Part shown: in pieces, positions 33,940-44,439 of the stretch
How positions within the stretch are numbered: the first letter of the stretch is position 1
Layout: every line of letters begins with the position of its first letter
Origin: Larix sibirica
Lineage: Eukaryota > Streptophyta > Pinopsida > Pinales > Pinaceae
DNA length: 51,939 nucleotides
Direction of reading: 5' to 3'
Assembly: GCA_004151065.3 (NCBI GenBank)
Contig: NWUY0304533328.1
Location: 1 to 51,939 of the forward strand
Made by a program: the position numbers and the translations under genes
Notes under the pieces: generated by a model
Seen by the model: only the letters and a program-made list of their open reading frames with translations
Databases searched by the model: none
What the model was told of the DNA's origin: nothing

Positions 33940-34500
33940 GTTTGTAGACGAATTAAAGGCTTATTATTTTGAGATCTTATACAAGAAGGTAAAGCAAAAT
34001 GTTGTGGCTGATGCACTTTCTTATCGGGATGAAGGCCCAACCCTTAATGCCATTTCCTTATGCCGACCATATTGGGTTAATTACTTAGTGCAGGCCTATA
34101 ATGAAAATCCAACCATGGTACAACTACAGCAAGCCATCTTAAATGGGAAAAATTAGCTTCCTAGACAGTAAAGAATGGGGTTATCTTTTGAAAGGGTCGC
34201 ATATATTTACCTACTAGGTTTTCACTCAGACATAAGGCCCGCCCTTGAGTATGGGCATTCTTCTCCAGTTGCAGGTCATGTTAGATTTATGAAGTCCTCT
34301 AATAAAATAAGGTCAATTTTTTATTGGCGTAATATTCATAGTAATGTGGAGAAGCTTGTGTCTGAGTGCGATATTTGCCAACGCCATAAGGTGGAATCTG
34401 TCTCCTGTCCAGGCTTCCTTCAACCCAACAGTATCCCCAACCATAAATGGGAAATAAGATACATGGATTAAATGACTAGTCTCCCACTTTAATATCCATG
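33940..34500 (+). mobile_element. Ty3/gypsy RNase H end and integrase zinc domain
   Basis: The frame gives YYFEILYKKVKQNVVADALS, which is the RNase H to integrase link (33958-34020). Then 34175-34471 gives GHSSPVAGHVRF, IFYWRNIHSNVEKLVSEC and DICQRHK, the H-H-C-C zinc-binding domain with all four ligands present. It ends at the start of the catalytic core (KWEIRYMD, then a stop near 34470), where the first DDE aspartate would sit. It lies immediately beside, and head-to-head with, the inverted protease-RT piece; together they cover most of one pol with the RNase H middle missing. Confidence 0.85.
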
Positions 34501-34589
34501 GAAAGCCTCATATGCATATAACTTTTATAATAAATCCATGGGTACCCCTTCCACTTTTTAGATTAATGCCCCTATGTTTTGGTCTGAGT

Positions 34590-36265
34590 TGCTGCCATGC
34601 CATCTACACTGAACCCATGATGGATGAAGTGTTATGTGCTGTAGTTACATTAGATGTATGTAATCTATTACTAAGGAAGCCCTACATGTATTATAGGGAT
34701 GCTCCATATAGAGTGAAGCCTCATGAATTTAGACTGAATAAAGGAGGAAAGACATATGTGTCGCAAGATTCCACAAAATAAAGAAGCATTGGCTATTGTA
34801 TCCGCCAAGCAAGCTGGAAAATGCATCAAACAGACTGGTGCATATGCATTGTTCATTGTGAGGCCACAGGCATCATCACAAGATGGAGTCACATTACAAG
34901 CACAAGTTACATCTTTATGAAAGCAACCCAAATAAGAGTAGTTGTAGAGGTTGTTACTATAGTATTCAGTTTTTTTCCAAGAGCTAAGAGGATTACCTCC
35001 ACCAAGGCATGTAGAGCACACAATAGATTTTATACCAGGATCACCGCTACCAAATGGGATTGTGTATAGGAATTCTGTCATTGAAAACCAGGAGCTGTAA
35101 AGGCAGATTGCAGATCTACTATATAAAGGATTTTTCTAGCAAAGTACATCACGATGCGGGAGTCCAGTTGTTTTTGTGCCCAAGAAAGATGGCACATGGA
35201 GGCTATGCATAGACTACAGAGGGTTAACAAAAGAAAAGTTTGCAATAGGTACCCACTACCTAGGATTGATGATTTATTGGACTCATTGCAAGGAGCAAGG
35301 TTCTTTACAAAGATTGACCTAAAATCTGGCTACCGTCAAGTCAGAGTAAAGCCATAAGATGTTTTGAAACCGCATTCAAAACAACAAAGCAAGGCTTTTT
35401 TTCATGGTTGGTATTGCCATTTTTATAAATGCACCCGCATTTTGCGACTTATGGATGACATGTTGCGACCATACATAGGTCAATTTATTGTTGTTTACCT
35501 AGATGACATACTCATATATAGTGCAGATTTGTAGCAGCATATGGCACATCTGAAACAAGTGTTGCAGACTTTTATTAGGTAGTAGCTAAAAGCCAACTTG
35601 GATAAGTGTTAATTCAGCATGTAGAACTTGAATTATTTTAGATTTCAAGTTGGAGTAGATGGCATCCATAGACCCAGCGAAGGTAGAAGTTGAAAGAGTT
35701 GGCCAATACCAACAAATATCACAGAGCTGAGGAGTTCCCTAGGTTTGGTAAATTTCTCGCGTATTATACATATTAAACATATTGCTTGGAATCTGAATCA
35801 GTTGCTTAAAGGAGGAGGCAAACATGCATTTCAGTGGACATTCAAGCAGCAAGATAGCTTTGCTTAGCTCAAATAAAAGCTGTGTAATGCACCCGTGTTG
35901 GCATTGCAAGATTTGCAGCAGCATTTTGTACTGGAGACAGACGCATCAGATTATGCCATGGGGGGCAGTGCTCACCAAAAATGGTAAGCCAATAGCATAT
36001 CATAGTTAGACCTTCACTGACACTGTTAGGAGGTACTCTACTTATAAAAATTAGATATATGCCGTTCAAGTAGTCAAGCATTAGAAACATTATCTGTTTG
36101 GCAAGGAGACCATTATCCATTCTTATCATCAACCACTAAAATACATAAAAAGTAAACCAAGCTGGAGAACAAAATACACATTAATGACATACTTGTAGCA
36201 GTTTAACCTAATTATAAAATAAAAAAAGGGAGCCACTAACAAAGTTATAGATTGTTTGAGCTGCC
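34590..36265 (+). mobile_element. Second Ty3/gypsy protease-RT-RNase H remnant
   Basis: Frames in order: the protease C-terminal half (TLDVCNLLLRKPYMYYRDAP, 34648-34707); the link NKEALAIVSAKQAGK and TGAYALFIVRPQ; LRGLPPPRHVEHTIDFIPG near 34990; RT entry [15 protein letters not shown] (35156-35205); the palm ([19 protein letters not shown] and [16 protein letters not shown], to 35356); the catalytic box YLDD at 35496-35507; SWPIPTNITELRSSLG-like text at 35695-35740; RNase H start ETDASDYAM (about 35935-35962); HSDHQPLKY-like text near 36120; and the end KKGATNKVIDCLSCPP (36220-36262). It is of a different subfamily from the 20.6 kb element. The YLDD box and the RNase H aspartate are kept; frame damage is heavy. 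Confidence 0.88.
35154..35357 (+). pseudogene. Gypsy RT palm fragment
   Basis: The open 67-codon frame covers the RT fingers and palm start: residues 26-67 include [20 protein letters not shown] and [16 protein letters not shown], with motif A aspartate present. The upstream part of the domain ([20 protein letters not shown]) is in a different frame, so a single-base shift lies near 35220-35240. It ends at a TAA that falls where the family has a glutamate or glutamine codon. Confidence 0.85.
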
Positions 36266-36289
36266 CACCCAACCAGAAAGAGCTGGTTG

Positions 36290-36700
36290 CAAGAAATAAA
36301 AGGAGAAGGTAAGGTTTCCTTGCAAGCTTTGCAAGCATGACCATTTCACCCACCAATGCTCCAAAATGGAGGATGCTCAGATATTATTGGCACAACGATA
36401 TGCCGCCCAACAATAACTCGTCGTGCTCACTAACCCTTTCCCTCCGCAAGGCAAATGGTTGCTGGTGGTTCTAACAACCCTGGACCCCCATAAGGGCGCC
36501 TTCAGGGCATCCCTCCTAAAGGGGTAAAAATTTGAATGCTAATATCTATATGTGTGAGAAGGACGTCAATGTCCAGACCAGAGCTCGTAATTACGATGTT
36601 TCTGAGCCCCTGGTTCGAAGGATAAGGAAGCCTCCACTTCACAACAGCCGCCTGGCTCTCTTCAGATAGAGAAGCTAGTAGTTTATATGATGCCTCACCC
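36290..36700 (+). mobile_element. Gypsy gag C-terminus with zinc knuckle
   Basis: The frame from about 36306 reads KVRFPCKLCKHDHFTHQC, a CX2CX3HX4C knuckle nearly identical in style to the one at 5246-5305, followed by SKMEDAQILLAQ. After frame changes comes VVLTNPFPPQGK, then NIYMCEKDVNVQTRARNYDV and SEPLVRRIRKPP (36540-36630), and LQIEKLVVYMM near 36660. This is the gag-to-protease stretch of the same family as the 4.6-5.3 kb remnant, so that family is present at least twice. It follows within about 40 bases the RNase H end of another gypsy element, so the order is not that of one intact element. Confidence 0.72.
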
Positions 36701-37489
36701 CAACCAAAGGGCGTTTTAATGTTGATTTTACTTTTCTTTTTACCAATGGGACCTTTATTTTCTCTTTCTGTATGCACATCAGGCCTTCTTTCCTGTATAA
36801 AAGTGAGGCCCACTGCTTTAAGGCAGATGCACACCAGCTGTTTTTTTCCCTATAAAGTCCCAGCTTGTTATCAAATTAGAAAAAAAACAAGTAAGAGAAC
36901 AAGGCCTTACTCGCTATAGCAGAGACGGGAGCTTTCACTCTATACAGTCCATAGGGAAGTCCAGCTTAATGCGAATTAGAGAGTCTATGTTGTTGGTGGC
37001 CCATGGAGGTAAGGCACCTATTAAGGAAGGCTATGTATGGCTTTCACTATATTATATGTCCATGGAACTTACTAAGGCTAGTTTATTAAGGCTTGTTTCT
37101 CTGGACCAAGGCAAGACACCACCTATCGGACCTATTGAAATGGATGGTAAATTCGGGAATAAATGGTGGCATGGGTAGATGAGATAGAGTCTGAACGGCC
37201 TTCCAATAAGTGGTAATTTAAGGAACAAAAGATGGCCTATCCAGATGATAGAGAGTCTGAACCTGGCTTTGTCAAACTGGTAAATGAAATACATAAGAGT
37301 TAGTTCACTTAATAAGACTGGTTAGTTTACCTAATATCTGCATCATGAGTTACAGCTGTTAGACCATGTGAATAAGCTCCGACAAGATGAAAAGGAGCAT
37401 CTTTTCATCTCCAATAAGTGCTGAAATAATATTTATCTCCAATAGAGATGATTTATAGATTTACGTAAACTCCAATAGAAATTATTTGT
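36701..37489. other. Spacer, no firm gene
   Basis: This may begin with worn transposon sequence. The frame 36969-37178 (69 codons) is not recognised; phrases such as GAGAGTCT(A/G) recur around 36978 and 37252, and GATGGAAT/GATGGTAAAT near 37141. Confidence 0.35.
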
Positions 37490-37790
37490 AATAGGTGATC
37501 TAATTCCGGGATTCTGCTAAAAGCCTAAACAAACTAGGTGATAGGGGTGTTGGGACTAATGAATCTTACTCTTCGCGCTGACTCTTCCTCTCCGAAGCTC
37601 CAATAGACTACAGAGCTATTCCTCTCCGAAGTTCACATAGAATGGTAAAAGACTAAGGCTATATTACTACAGGCAAGTAAGAGAGAGAAATAAAGTTTCC
37701 ATAGGGCAGTCCAGAGGGCTAGACTTCATCAGCTAGTCCCGTTCATTGGGCTTGAACTCTACAGCTTAAGACGGTCTTCTTCACACGGAT
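37490..37790 (+). repeat. Two-module repeat, copy a
   Basis: Module 1 (37494-37545): GGTGATCTAATTCCGGGATT, then CTGCTAAAAGCCTAAACAAA. Module 2 (37705-37785): GCAGTCCAGAGGGCTAG, CTTCATCAGCTAGTCC, GGGCTTGAACTCTAC and AGCTTAAGAC. Both recur at 38105-38265 but in reverse order along the strand (module 2 before module 1). Confidence 0.8.
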
Positions 37791-38104
37791 CAAAGTGCAT
37801 GGACTAAGGCTTGGACTTTCCGGTCCATAGGAGTCCAGGCGGGGGGACTAACTGGAGACTAATAATAAGCTTGTCTTAGTAGGCTTGTTGTGGTTTCCCA
37901 GCAGGACCAAGGCAAGACCTTCAAGACCTTCTTATAGAAGAATGCATTCAGAAGTGAAATCAAAAAATACGCTGGATACTCTCGGGCTTGTTTCCATCAC
38001 TGGGGGGGCTTAGGGCATTCCATCCACATAGGGGGTTAGTCCAGCAGGTCCAATAGGCGCTAAGACTAACTGCTTGGACTAAGGGGCTAAGACTGCAAGT
38101 GGTG

Positions 38105-38265
38105 TTGTCCATAGGGCAGCAGTCCAGAGGGCTAGCTAGACACTTCATCAGCTAGTCCAGTTCAGAGGGCTTGAACTCTACCAGCTTAAGACAGTTTTAT
38201 TAGAGCTGATTTGATATAGGTGATCTATATAATTCCGGGGTTCTGCTAAAAGCCTAGACAAATAA
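38105..38265 (+). repeat. Two-module repeat, copy b
   Basis: Module 2 is at 38113-38195 and module 1 at 38218-38262. The modules are close together here, against about 160 bases apart in copy a. The surrounding 37700-38110 contains many AGTCC/GGACTAAGG phrases as at 15893-16010. Confidence 0.8.
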
Positions 38266-38479
38266 AAGTATTATTCGTGATAGGTGTCCAATAAGGGTTA
38301 TGCTCTAAAATAAAGTGAGCTAGGCAGATATTGGTGCGTGCTAGGATGATGTCCAGCCAGGTTGGGATGCCCAGCTGCTTAATCTAAATCTCCGAACTGA
38401 GACTTGTCTTCTATTAGTAGTAGTTCTGTCTATACAACTTCACTTCAATGGATGAGACTCTATTAAGGAGGAACAGCAA

Positions 38480-39620
38480 AAGGATCCCCACCCCAGCAAA
38501 GGCAGCATCAGCAGCACAAGGATGACCAGCAGCACAACCAGCAGTCAAAGCAGCATTTTTGCCATCAGCAGTTGAACAAGCAGCCGTATTGGCATTTCCA
38601 GCAGCAAAGAAGTAGTGAGTAGAAGGATTCCCAGGATCATTTTCATAAGCGAAAGGAAGCCCAGCACAAGCAATACCAGGGTCATTATTCCCCCCAGCAG
38701 CCTCATTGGCATAAGTTTGACCCGGATTCCCAGCGTCACCAATTGAACCAACAGAATTCCCAGGATCATTTCCATCAGCAGTAGAATCAGCCTAATTCCC
38801 AGTAGGATCATAAATATTACCAGCCAAAGAATAAGCACTACAAGTAGGCCCAGGAAAAGCATCATCATTCCCGGTAGCATAATTTCCAACAGCAAAAGTA
38901 TTCCCAAGAGCAACAAAAAGATTCACAGCACAAGTTTAATTCCCGGCATCAACACCAGTTGAACCGGATCATTCATTCTCGACATCATTTGAACACGGGA
39001 TTTCCAGCATCACCAGTTCTCGGATCATGAAAATAAGAAGCACCAGTTGAACCAGTATTTCCAACAGGATCATCATTCCTAACAGCCTTCCCAGCCGCAC
39101 CAGCATCACCGTCAGCATCACCAGTTTAAGCGTAATTCCCACCATCATCAGCATTTGAATCAGCAAAGGCAGTTCCAAGAGAATTCCCAGTATCAGTTGA
39201 CCCAGCATCCTCATAAGTTGTTGAAGGAGCTTTCTTCCCAACCCTAAAAACAAGGATCACTAAAACCAGAGGTTGAAATGGAATTATTTCCATAAGCAAA
39301 ACCAAGAGCAGTTCCAAGAGAATTTGCATAATCAGTTTAAGTAGCACCATCAGTTGAATCAATATTATTATTTTCGGCATAATTGAAATAAGCAGTTATA
39401 GCTGCACTACGACAAGCACAAGTATTATCAGCCCAAGCGGTACCAGTTGAAATGGGATCCCCAGCTTCCTCAGTTTATGTAGAAGTTACAACAGTTAAAC
39501 CACTTAAAGTGGGCTAAACATATTTCCCAATAGCTTCAGTTAAAGCATCATAATTCCCAGCATAAGGATCTTTTATAGCAACACCAATTGAACTAGAGCA
39601 AGATGACCCATAAGCATGGT
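38480..39620 (-). repeat. Degenerate repeat reading Gly-Asp-Ala-Gly-Asn on the minus strand
   Basis: The plus strand is a worn tandem of phrases like ATTCCCAGCATCACCAGTTG and CAGGATCATTTCC, unit near 15-21 bases with much drift. Read on the minus strand in one frame it gives small polar residues: TGDADGDAGAAGKAV, DPVGNTGSTGASYF, TYEDAGSTDTGNSLG, TAFADSNADDGGNYA, with stops about every 20-60 codons. In a second minus frame it gives long Leu/Ile/Met runs (38545-38916, 123 codons). The three-base register is preserved over 1.1 kb, which suggests either an origin in a repetitive coding sequence or slippage of a multiple-of-three unit. I know no plant mitochondrial gene like it. Confidence 0.6.
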
Positions 39621-39649
39621 GTAAAGAATCCAACTAGAAATAAACAGGC

Positions 39650-40170
39650 TAGGGGTTAGCTCCTCGTTAGGCTAGCTTTCCCTGCTTCCATTCCCCAGGA
39701 GTTACTTCCTTATCTCCATCCCCCACCCTCGGTAAGATAGTTTATGTCGGCTATCCTAGATTAGTATAGGCCCTTCCTTCCTTAGGCAATAGGATAGGCT
39801 TTATTTCCTTCCTTAGGCAATAGGATAGGCTTTATTTCCTTCCGGAGCTAGATGCCGTTGCCCACTCTAGTTTAACTCGTTACTTCCGGCTAGTGGATCG
39901 ATGGAAACTACCTTCCCACCGGGGCTCGTTAATTCTCCTCGTTAGGCTCTCCACCGGAGTTACTTCCTTCTCGTTTCCCACCCCCGGGAGGAGCTAGATG
40001 CCGTCCGTTGGAAGCTATGGCATATTCTTGAAGGCCGATATAACGTATGTAATATGGATAGAGGGCACTTCTTTGTTTGGATGGTCCGGTTGAACTTAAT
40101 TATGTTAGTCCCTTTGTTAATCCCCGGTTAGCTCCTCGTGAGGCTCCATTCTCCACCGGGGGTGTAGGAA
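39650..40170 (+). repeat. Degenerate repeats with TTAGCTCCTCGT and GAGCTAGATGCCGT
   Basis: TTAGCTCCTCGTTAGGCT-like phrases occur at 39656, 39932 (TTCTCCTCGTTAGGCT) and 40128; GAGCTAGATGCCGT at 39845 and 39981; GAGTTACTTCCTT at 39700 and 39955. Within it, 39776-39840 is an exact tandem of period 31 (CTTCCTTAGGCAATAGGATA and following bases, two copies). Confidence 0.75.
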
Positions 40171-41544
40171 GGGTAGGGAGGAAAGAAAGTAAGATTGAAC
40201 TGCTTTGATTTCAAATTGTGCTTGGACTAAATCTGCCACTATTGAAAGAAATATCCGAAGATATCAATTTGTATTATATATGTAGCCATTTTCCCATGGC
40301 ACTTTATTGTGTTATATGACTATGCCCCCGTGTATGATGCAGCATCGCATTCTATATACATTAGCCAAGAGGAAGGAGACCTTCATTATAGAGGGCTCTG
40401 GTGGCGAGAGTAAGAAGGAGGATAGAGGATATATTCCCTCCTAAGTAAAGGATAATAACCCAATAGAATGGGACTAATCCAATAATGGGACTAATCAACG
40501 TTCATTCATTATCCATAGCAGTAATAAATACCTATAGTAGCTCCTCTCTTGCGTTCTTGCACTTTCTGGGAGTAGTGGGAGTGGTAGGCAGGTAATGATG
40601 ATCCAATGGGATAAGCCGAGGGTACTACTAATAAATAGTTTACTCTCCAAACACAAAGGGGAACCATGCATACCCGTTCAATCCCCAAGAGAGACCCGGG
40701 AAAAAAAGAACCTGCCACCACCATACCACCATAGAGACGACGAGACCGAGGAGGTTCCACTACCGAGGTGTTTGCACTACACTCCATCAGGTTAGGTGAG
40801 TTAGGCCAATAGTGAGCCAGTCATTGGATATAGCAGCCTGAATAATATCCATAGAGTCTCACCGGTAATAATGTCAGTATGAAATCCGTGGTAAGAAGCC
40901 CGGTTGACATCCAGATGAGAGTCCTGGTGATGAGGTTCCACAAGTTTACTGGGGTATATGTATGCCTTGCCCTTTATAACTTCAGCTTAATGGGGACTCC
41001 TCCGTCTCAACCTGAATCATACATTGAGCCATCCATGTTCACATCCATACGTGTATGACCATATCTAAGGGATAATAGAAGGTATCCTAGTAGCACATAT
41101 CCAATGCAGCGGCAATCCAATATATAAAATGGGAATCTACTAGGGACTAAGCAACAACGTCCATAACAAGTGTTGCTGTGTTTCACAGGTCTCTATGTCC
41201 AGACCTAACTAAAGCTGCTGCAGGCCTCAAGTGTAAATTCCTCTTCTATATTAGATAAATAAAATACTGGAAGACTCACAATATATAGAATAGGCCCTTA
41301 CAACTACGCGGGGGGTCGTAATAAGAAAGGCTAATCCATGGAGTAAGAAGGGATAGGATAACCCCATTAGATGAGTCCTTATCCCCCCTGCCTGATTAAA
41401 GGAATTACCTTCAACTGCAGCTCCGCTAAGCGATTTTAGCCAGTTACCTATATAAACATTTGAGTTTTCAACCCAACGAATAGGAATAGGATTTACATAG
41501 TTCGGCTACCAGACTACTGATACTTATTATTCAAGGTACCATGA
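40171..41544. other. Spacer, no recognised gene
   Basis: Frames 40509-40787 and 40595-40795 overlap on opposite strands and match nothing known. No strong repeat was seen in this block. Confidence 0.4.
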
Positions 41545-41655
41545 TCAGAGTTAGCTATTGACATTGCTACTCAGAGTTAGCTCTTGTCTCCAGCTATTGA
41601 TACTCAGAGTTAGCTATTTATATTGATACTCATAGTTAGCTATTGTCTCCAGATA
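41545..41655 (+). repeat. TCAGAGTTAGCTATTG tandem repeat
   Basis: TCA(G/T)AGTTAGCT starts at 41545, 41571, 41604 and 41630. Spacings are 26, 33 and 26, so the higher-order unit is 59 bases, present twice: the phrase TTGTCTCCAG follows the second and fourth copies. Confidence 0.82.
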
Positions 41656-41929
41656 AGGAACGCTCTCATTAACTGCCTCATTAACAGCTATTGATTTCTT
41701 GACCAAAGAACATACTAGTGGCTCTAGAAACAGGGGTAAGCCCTTCCTTCCTCTTAAGGGGATACATCCATGAAAGGCAAAGTAGCCGGTCACTCAAGGA
41801 GGGCATTATGGCTTTGACTTCCTCTATATTACTCTCCCTCCCTTTGTAACGACTACCAATCCCTACCTATTCGGTCACTAGAGATATAATGATATTGTAC
41901 GGGCTAGGCACTTTGAACATTCATTGGTA

Positions 41930-44012
41930 TGACCTTTAGATGCCTACACAATTAATTCATGCTAGTTGACCTATACCCCTTTAGTTTTCATCTTACTTTA
42001 CATACCCAGCTCACAGACCTGCACTTAGAACTTTTGACAGACAGGCATTTTAAACAACCACCTGCTTTATAAACCTGTCACTAACTCCCTCACCCTACTT
42101 ATTGGGCCGGGCTTTATCCCCATATACTTTTTATGAATTAAGACAGACAGCCTAGGACCTTACTTAAGTACGACCGACCGCGCTACCAACCTGTAAACCG
42201 CTCTTATATTTACTTACGAAACTTAGTCAGTCATGGGACGTGCTTGAGTTGGCACTTTGAACTGGACGCTACGCTCCTTGCCTACTTTATGAATTTATGT
42301 TAGGCAGCTCGTTGGATCGTGGGAACTACCTTAGGAACTACTGACAGAACTTATGTATGATATTGAATGGGGGTTGGCACTTTGAGCATTGGTATTTACT
42401 TTAGGAGCTTCCTATATTGGATGAATGTGGGTGGGGCACAGGAAGAACCACCTTTTGTAGGATCATCGTGGGAACGAACTACCCTTTGGATTACATACTC
42501 CCTTACTTAGAATATCTTACGCCCTTGAGTCCGTGAGCACTTTTCACATTCTATGTTTACTTACTCTATCGACTGGGCACCCACCCTCACCAACCTAAAA
42601 TTACTCACTTATCCAACTTAGGAATGAATGCCCCAACCTCTTCCTTCAGCCAGGAATGCTTAGTTGCTAGGCACTCTTGCTTGCGCACCTCCTTATTTAC
42701 CTTTACCTTTACTCTTATAAATAAACTACCCACCCGCATAGTTAACCACCAGAACTAGACTTGGTCTCACCACGAACTTCATGAATGCTTAGGAAGTACA
42801 GCTATTAACTTCTCCGGGATGGGATGAAACTACCTTTACTTCAGTCCAAACCACCCGCCCCCTTATTTACGCTACTGCTCTTACCCGCTACCCCATCACC
42901 AATACCTCCGACATAACCTACATGTCCGACACCTCCGACAACAACGCTTCCCTCAATCAATAACTCCCTTGATCACTGGCTCATCCATCTATTCTGGCTA
43001 GCATGAAGAATCTCATCTGGCTGGAAAGGTTAGAATAGATAGTTGACCCCTCATCACAAGGTTTTGACTATTACAATGGCACGTCTGGGGACGTTTTTCG
43101 AATTGATCCGACCAACCCAACCTGGTGCCAGCCCCAGATTTAGACCCTGTCCTTCTCAATTCACTTGGTGCCCCCCAACCTTGCTTTACAAACTCACCTA
43201 CCTGAAGAACTAGACCTGCTATTAGTTATAGACCACGAACTGAATGAAGCGTTTAGTAAGTCTCGCTATCTACCCAAGCAGAATATATGAATGGCATGGC
43301 TGGCATGATACAACCCCTTACCTTATAACTGAATGATGTTTTCCGCTCCGCCCTGTCCATCTTAAGAGCTATATGCTCTATAACACTTGGATGGATGAAT
43401 GAGGGAGGCGCTTTGGAAGTATTGCTTAACCCTTCTAGTCTATGGGCGGAATGGCATGGCACGGAGATGGCTGGCATGAAAGAAACAACCTCAACCTTCC
43501 CTATTACTTATGGATGTGTTTACTCCCTGTAGACCTTAAGAGCAGCTATACGCTATAGAACACTGAATTAATTAAGCGCTTAAGAGGGAGGTATTGCTAT
43601 CAACCCGAGCAGAATGAATGGAATAATGGCATTGATGGCATAAAACAACCTTACTCTTTACTTTACTTACTGTCTTCACCCTAGAATATGGAGTGCTGTC
43701 CCGGGCACCCATTCATTCCACCAGGAAGAGAAGTACAGTCTGGATTGCATAAAACAACAACCTTACCCCTTTACTTTCTCCCTTCACCCAACGGAGACGG
43801 ATGGAGTGCTGCTGGTCTTTACTCAAAACTTCCTTCAGCCAGGAATCCAATCAGAGGAAGGTAGGCACTAGTCTATTAACCCTTTTTCTTACCTTATTAT
43901 TTATTCTGAGTATCACTATGAAATTCTGGTCCTACTTAGGAAGGAGCTCCAATGCAATTCAGAAATAAGAACCTTTCACTTCGTCCCTGCTACCCACCTC
44001 CTATTTACCCAC
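41930..44012 (+). repeat. Long degenerate array, CTTCATGAATGC family
   Basis: Several worn copies of a unit of roughly 150-450 bases. Order of phrases: ACCCACCTGAAGAACTAGACCTG, GACCACGAACTTCATGAATGC, TTAGGAGGTAC, GGGATGGCATGGCATGAAAC, AACCTTACC.TTTACTTAC, then TTCAGCCAGGAATCC. Family cores are seen at 42777, 43239, 43388 and 43562. The GGCTGGCAT..AACAACC part occurs at 43299, 43468, 43637 and, shortened, 43748. Short frames inside (for example 43253-43477) are by-products. Confidence 0.65.
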
Positions 44013-44030
44013 CTGAAAAATAGACCTGAC

Positions 44031-44439
44031 CTAGCCCCTACCTATAGAATCTCCCCTATCATTCTTGCTTGTCGGCGACGGCGACCCATTGTTATTGTGG
44101 ATACCCAAGATAGGACTAAGTGCCAGGTTCATGCCCGCCCGTACTCTCGCACCTATGAGCAGATTAAGAGGACCACTCCGTGCCTCAAGAAGTGTTCTGG
44201 AAGCCTGTGCAAAGAAAGCTGTATGCCCATCCCACCCGTCGTCCAACAGCTCTGCTCTATGTGAAGCCCTCCCTTCGCTTCCATCCGATTTCACGCTCGC
44301 TCGCTTTAAGGTTTGGGGATTCCTAAGTGGGTTAAGTGAAGGACGGAGTGAGAGCTTCGAGGGGGGTAAAGCAAGAAGGTTATACCCGCATTATTTCTTA
44401 AGATTGTTGGGTACAAATAGGGGTAAAAAGGGTTCGTAG
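44031..44439. other. GC-richer block open on both strands
   Basis: The plus-strand frame 44065-44439 (124 codons) and the minus-strand frame 44031-44294 (87 codons) cover the same DNA. The minus reading contains a clean-looking segment (AELLDDGWDGHTAFFAQ, LLEARSGPLNLLIGARV); the plus reading is Ser/Pro/Leu-rich. I recognise neither. The DNA is richer in G+C and less repetitive than its neighbours, so it may be a piece of a former gene or intron. The array on its left ends with the family phrase AAAAATAGACCTGACC at 44018. Confidence 0.25.

Noticed and set aside
38545-38916. 123-codon Leu/Ile/Met-rich minus frame as a membrane protein
   Set aside because: It is the alternative register of a degenerate tandem repeat; hydrophobicity follows from CTG/ATT-rich repeat units.
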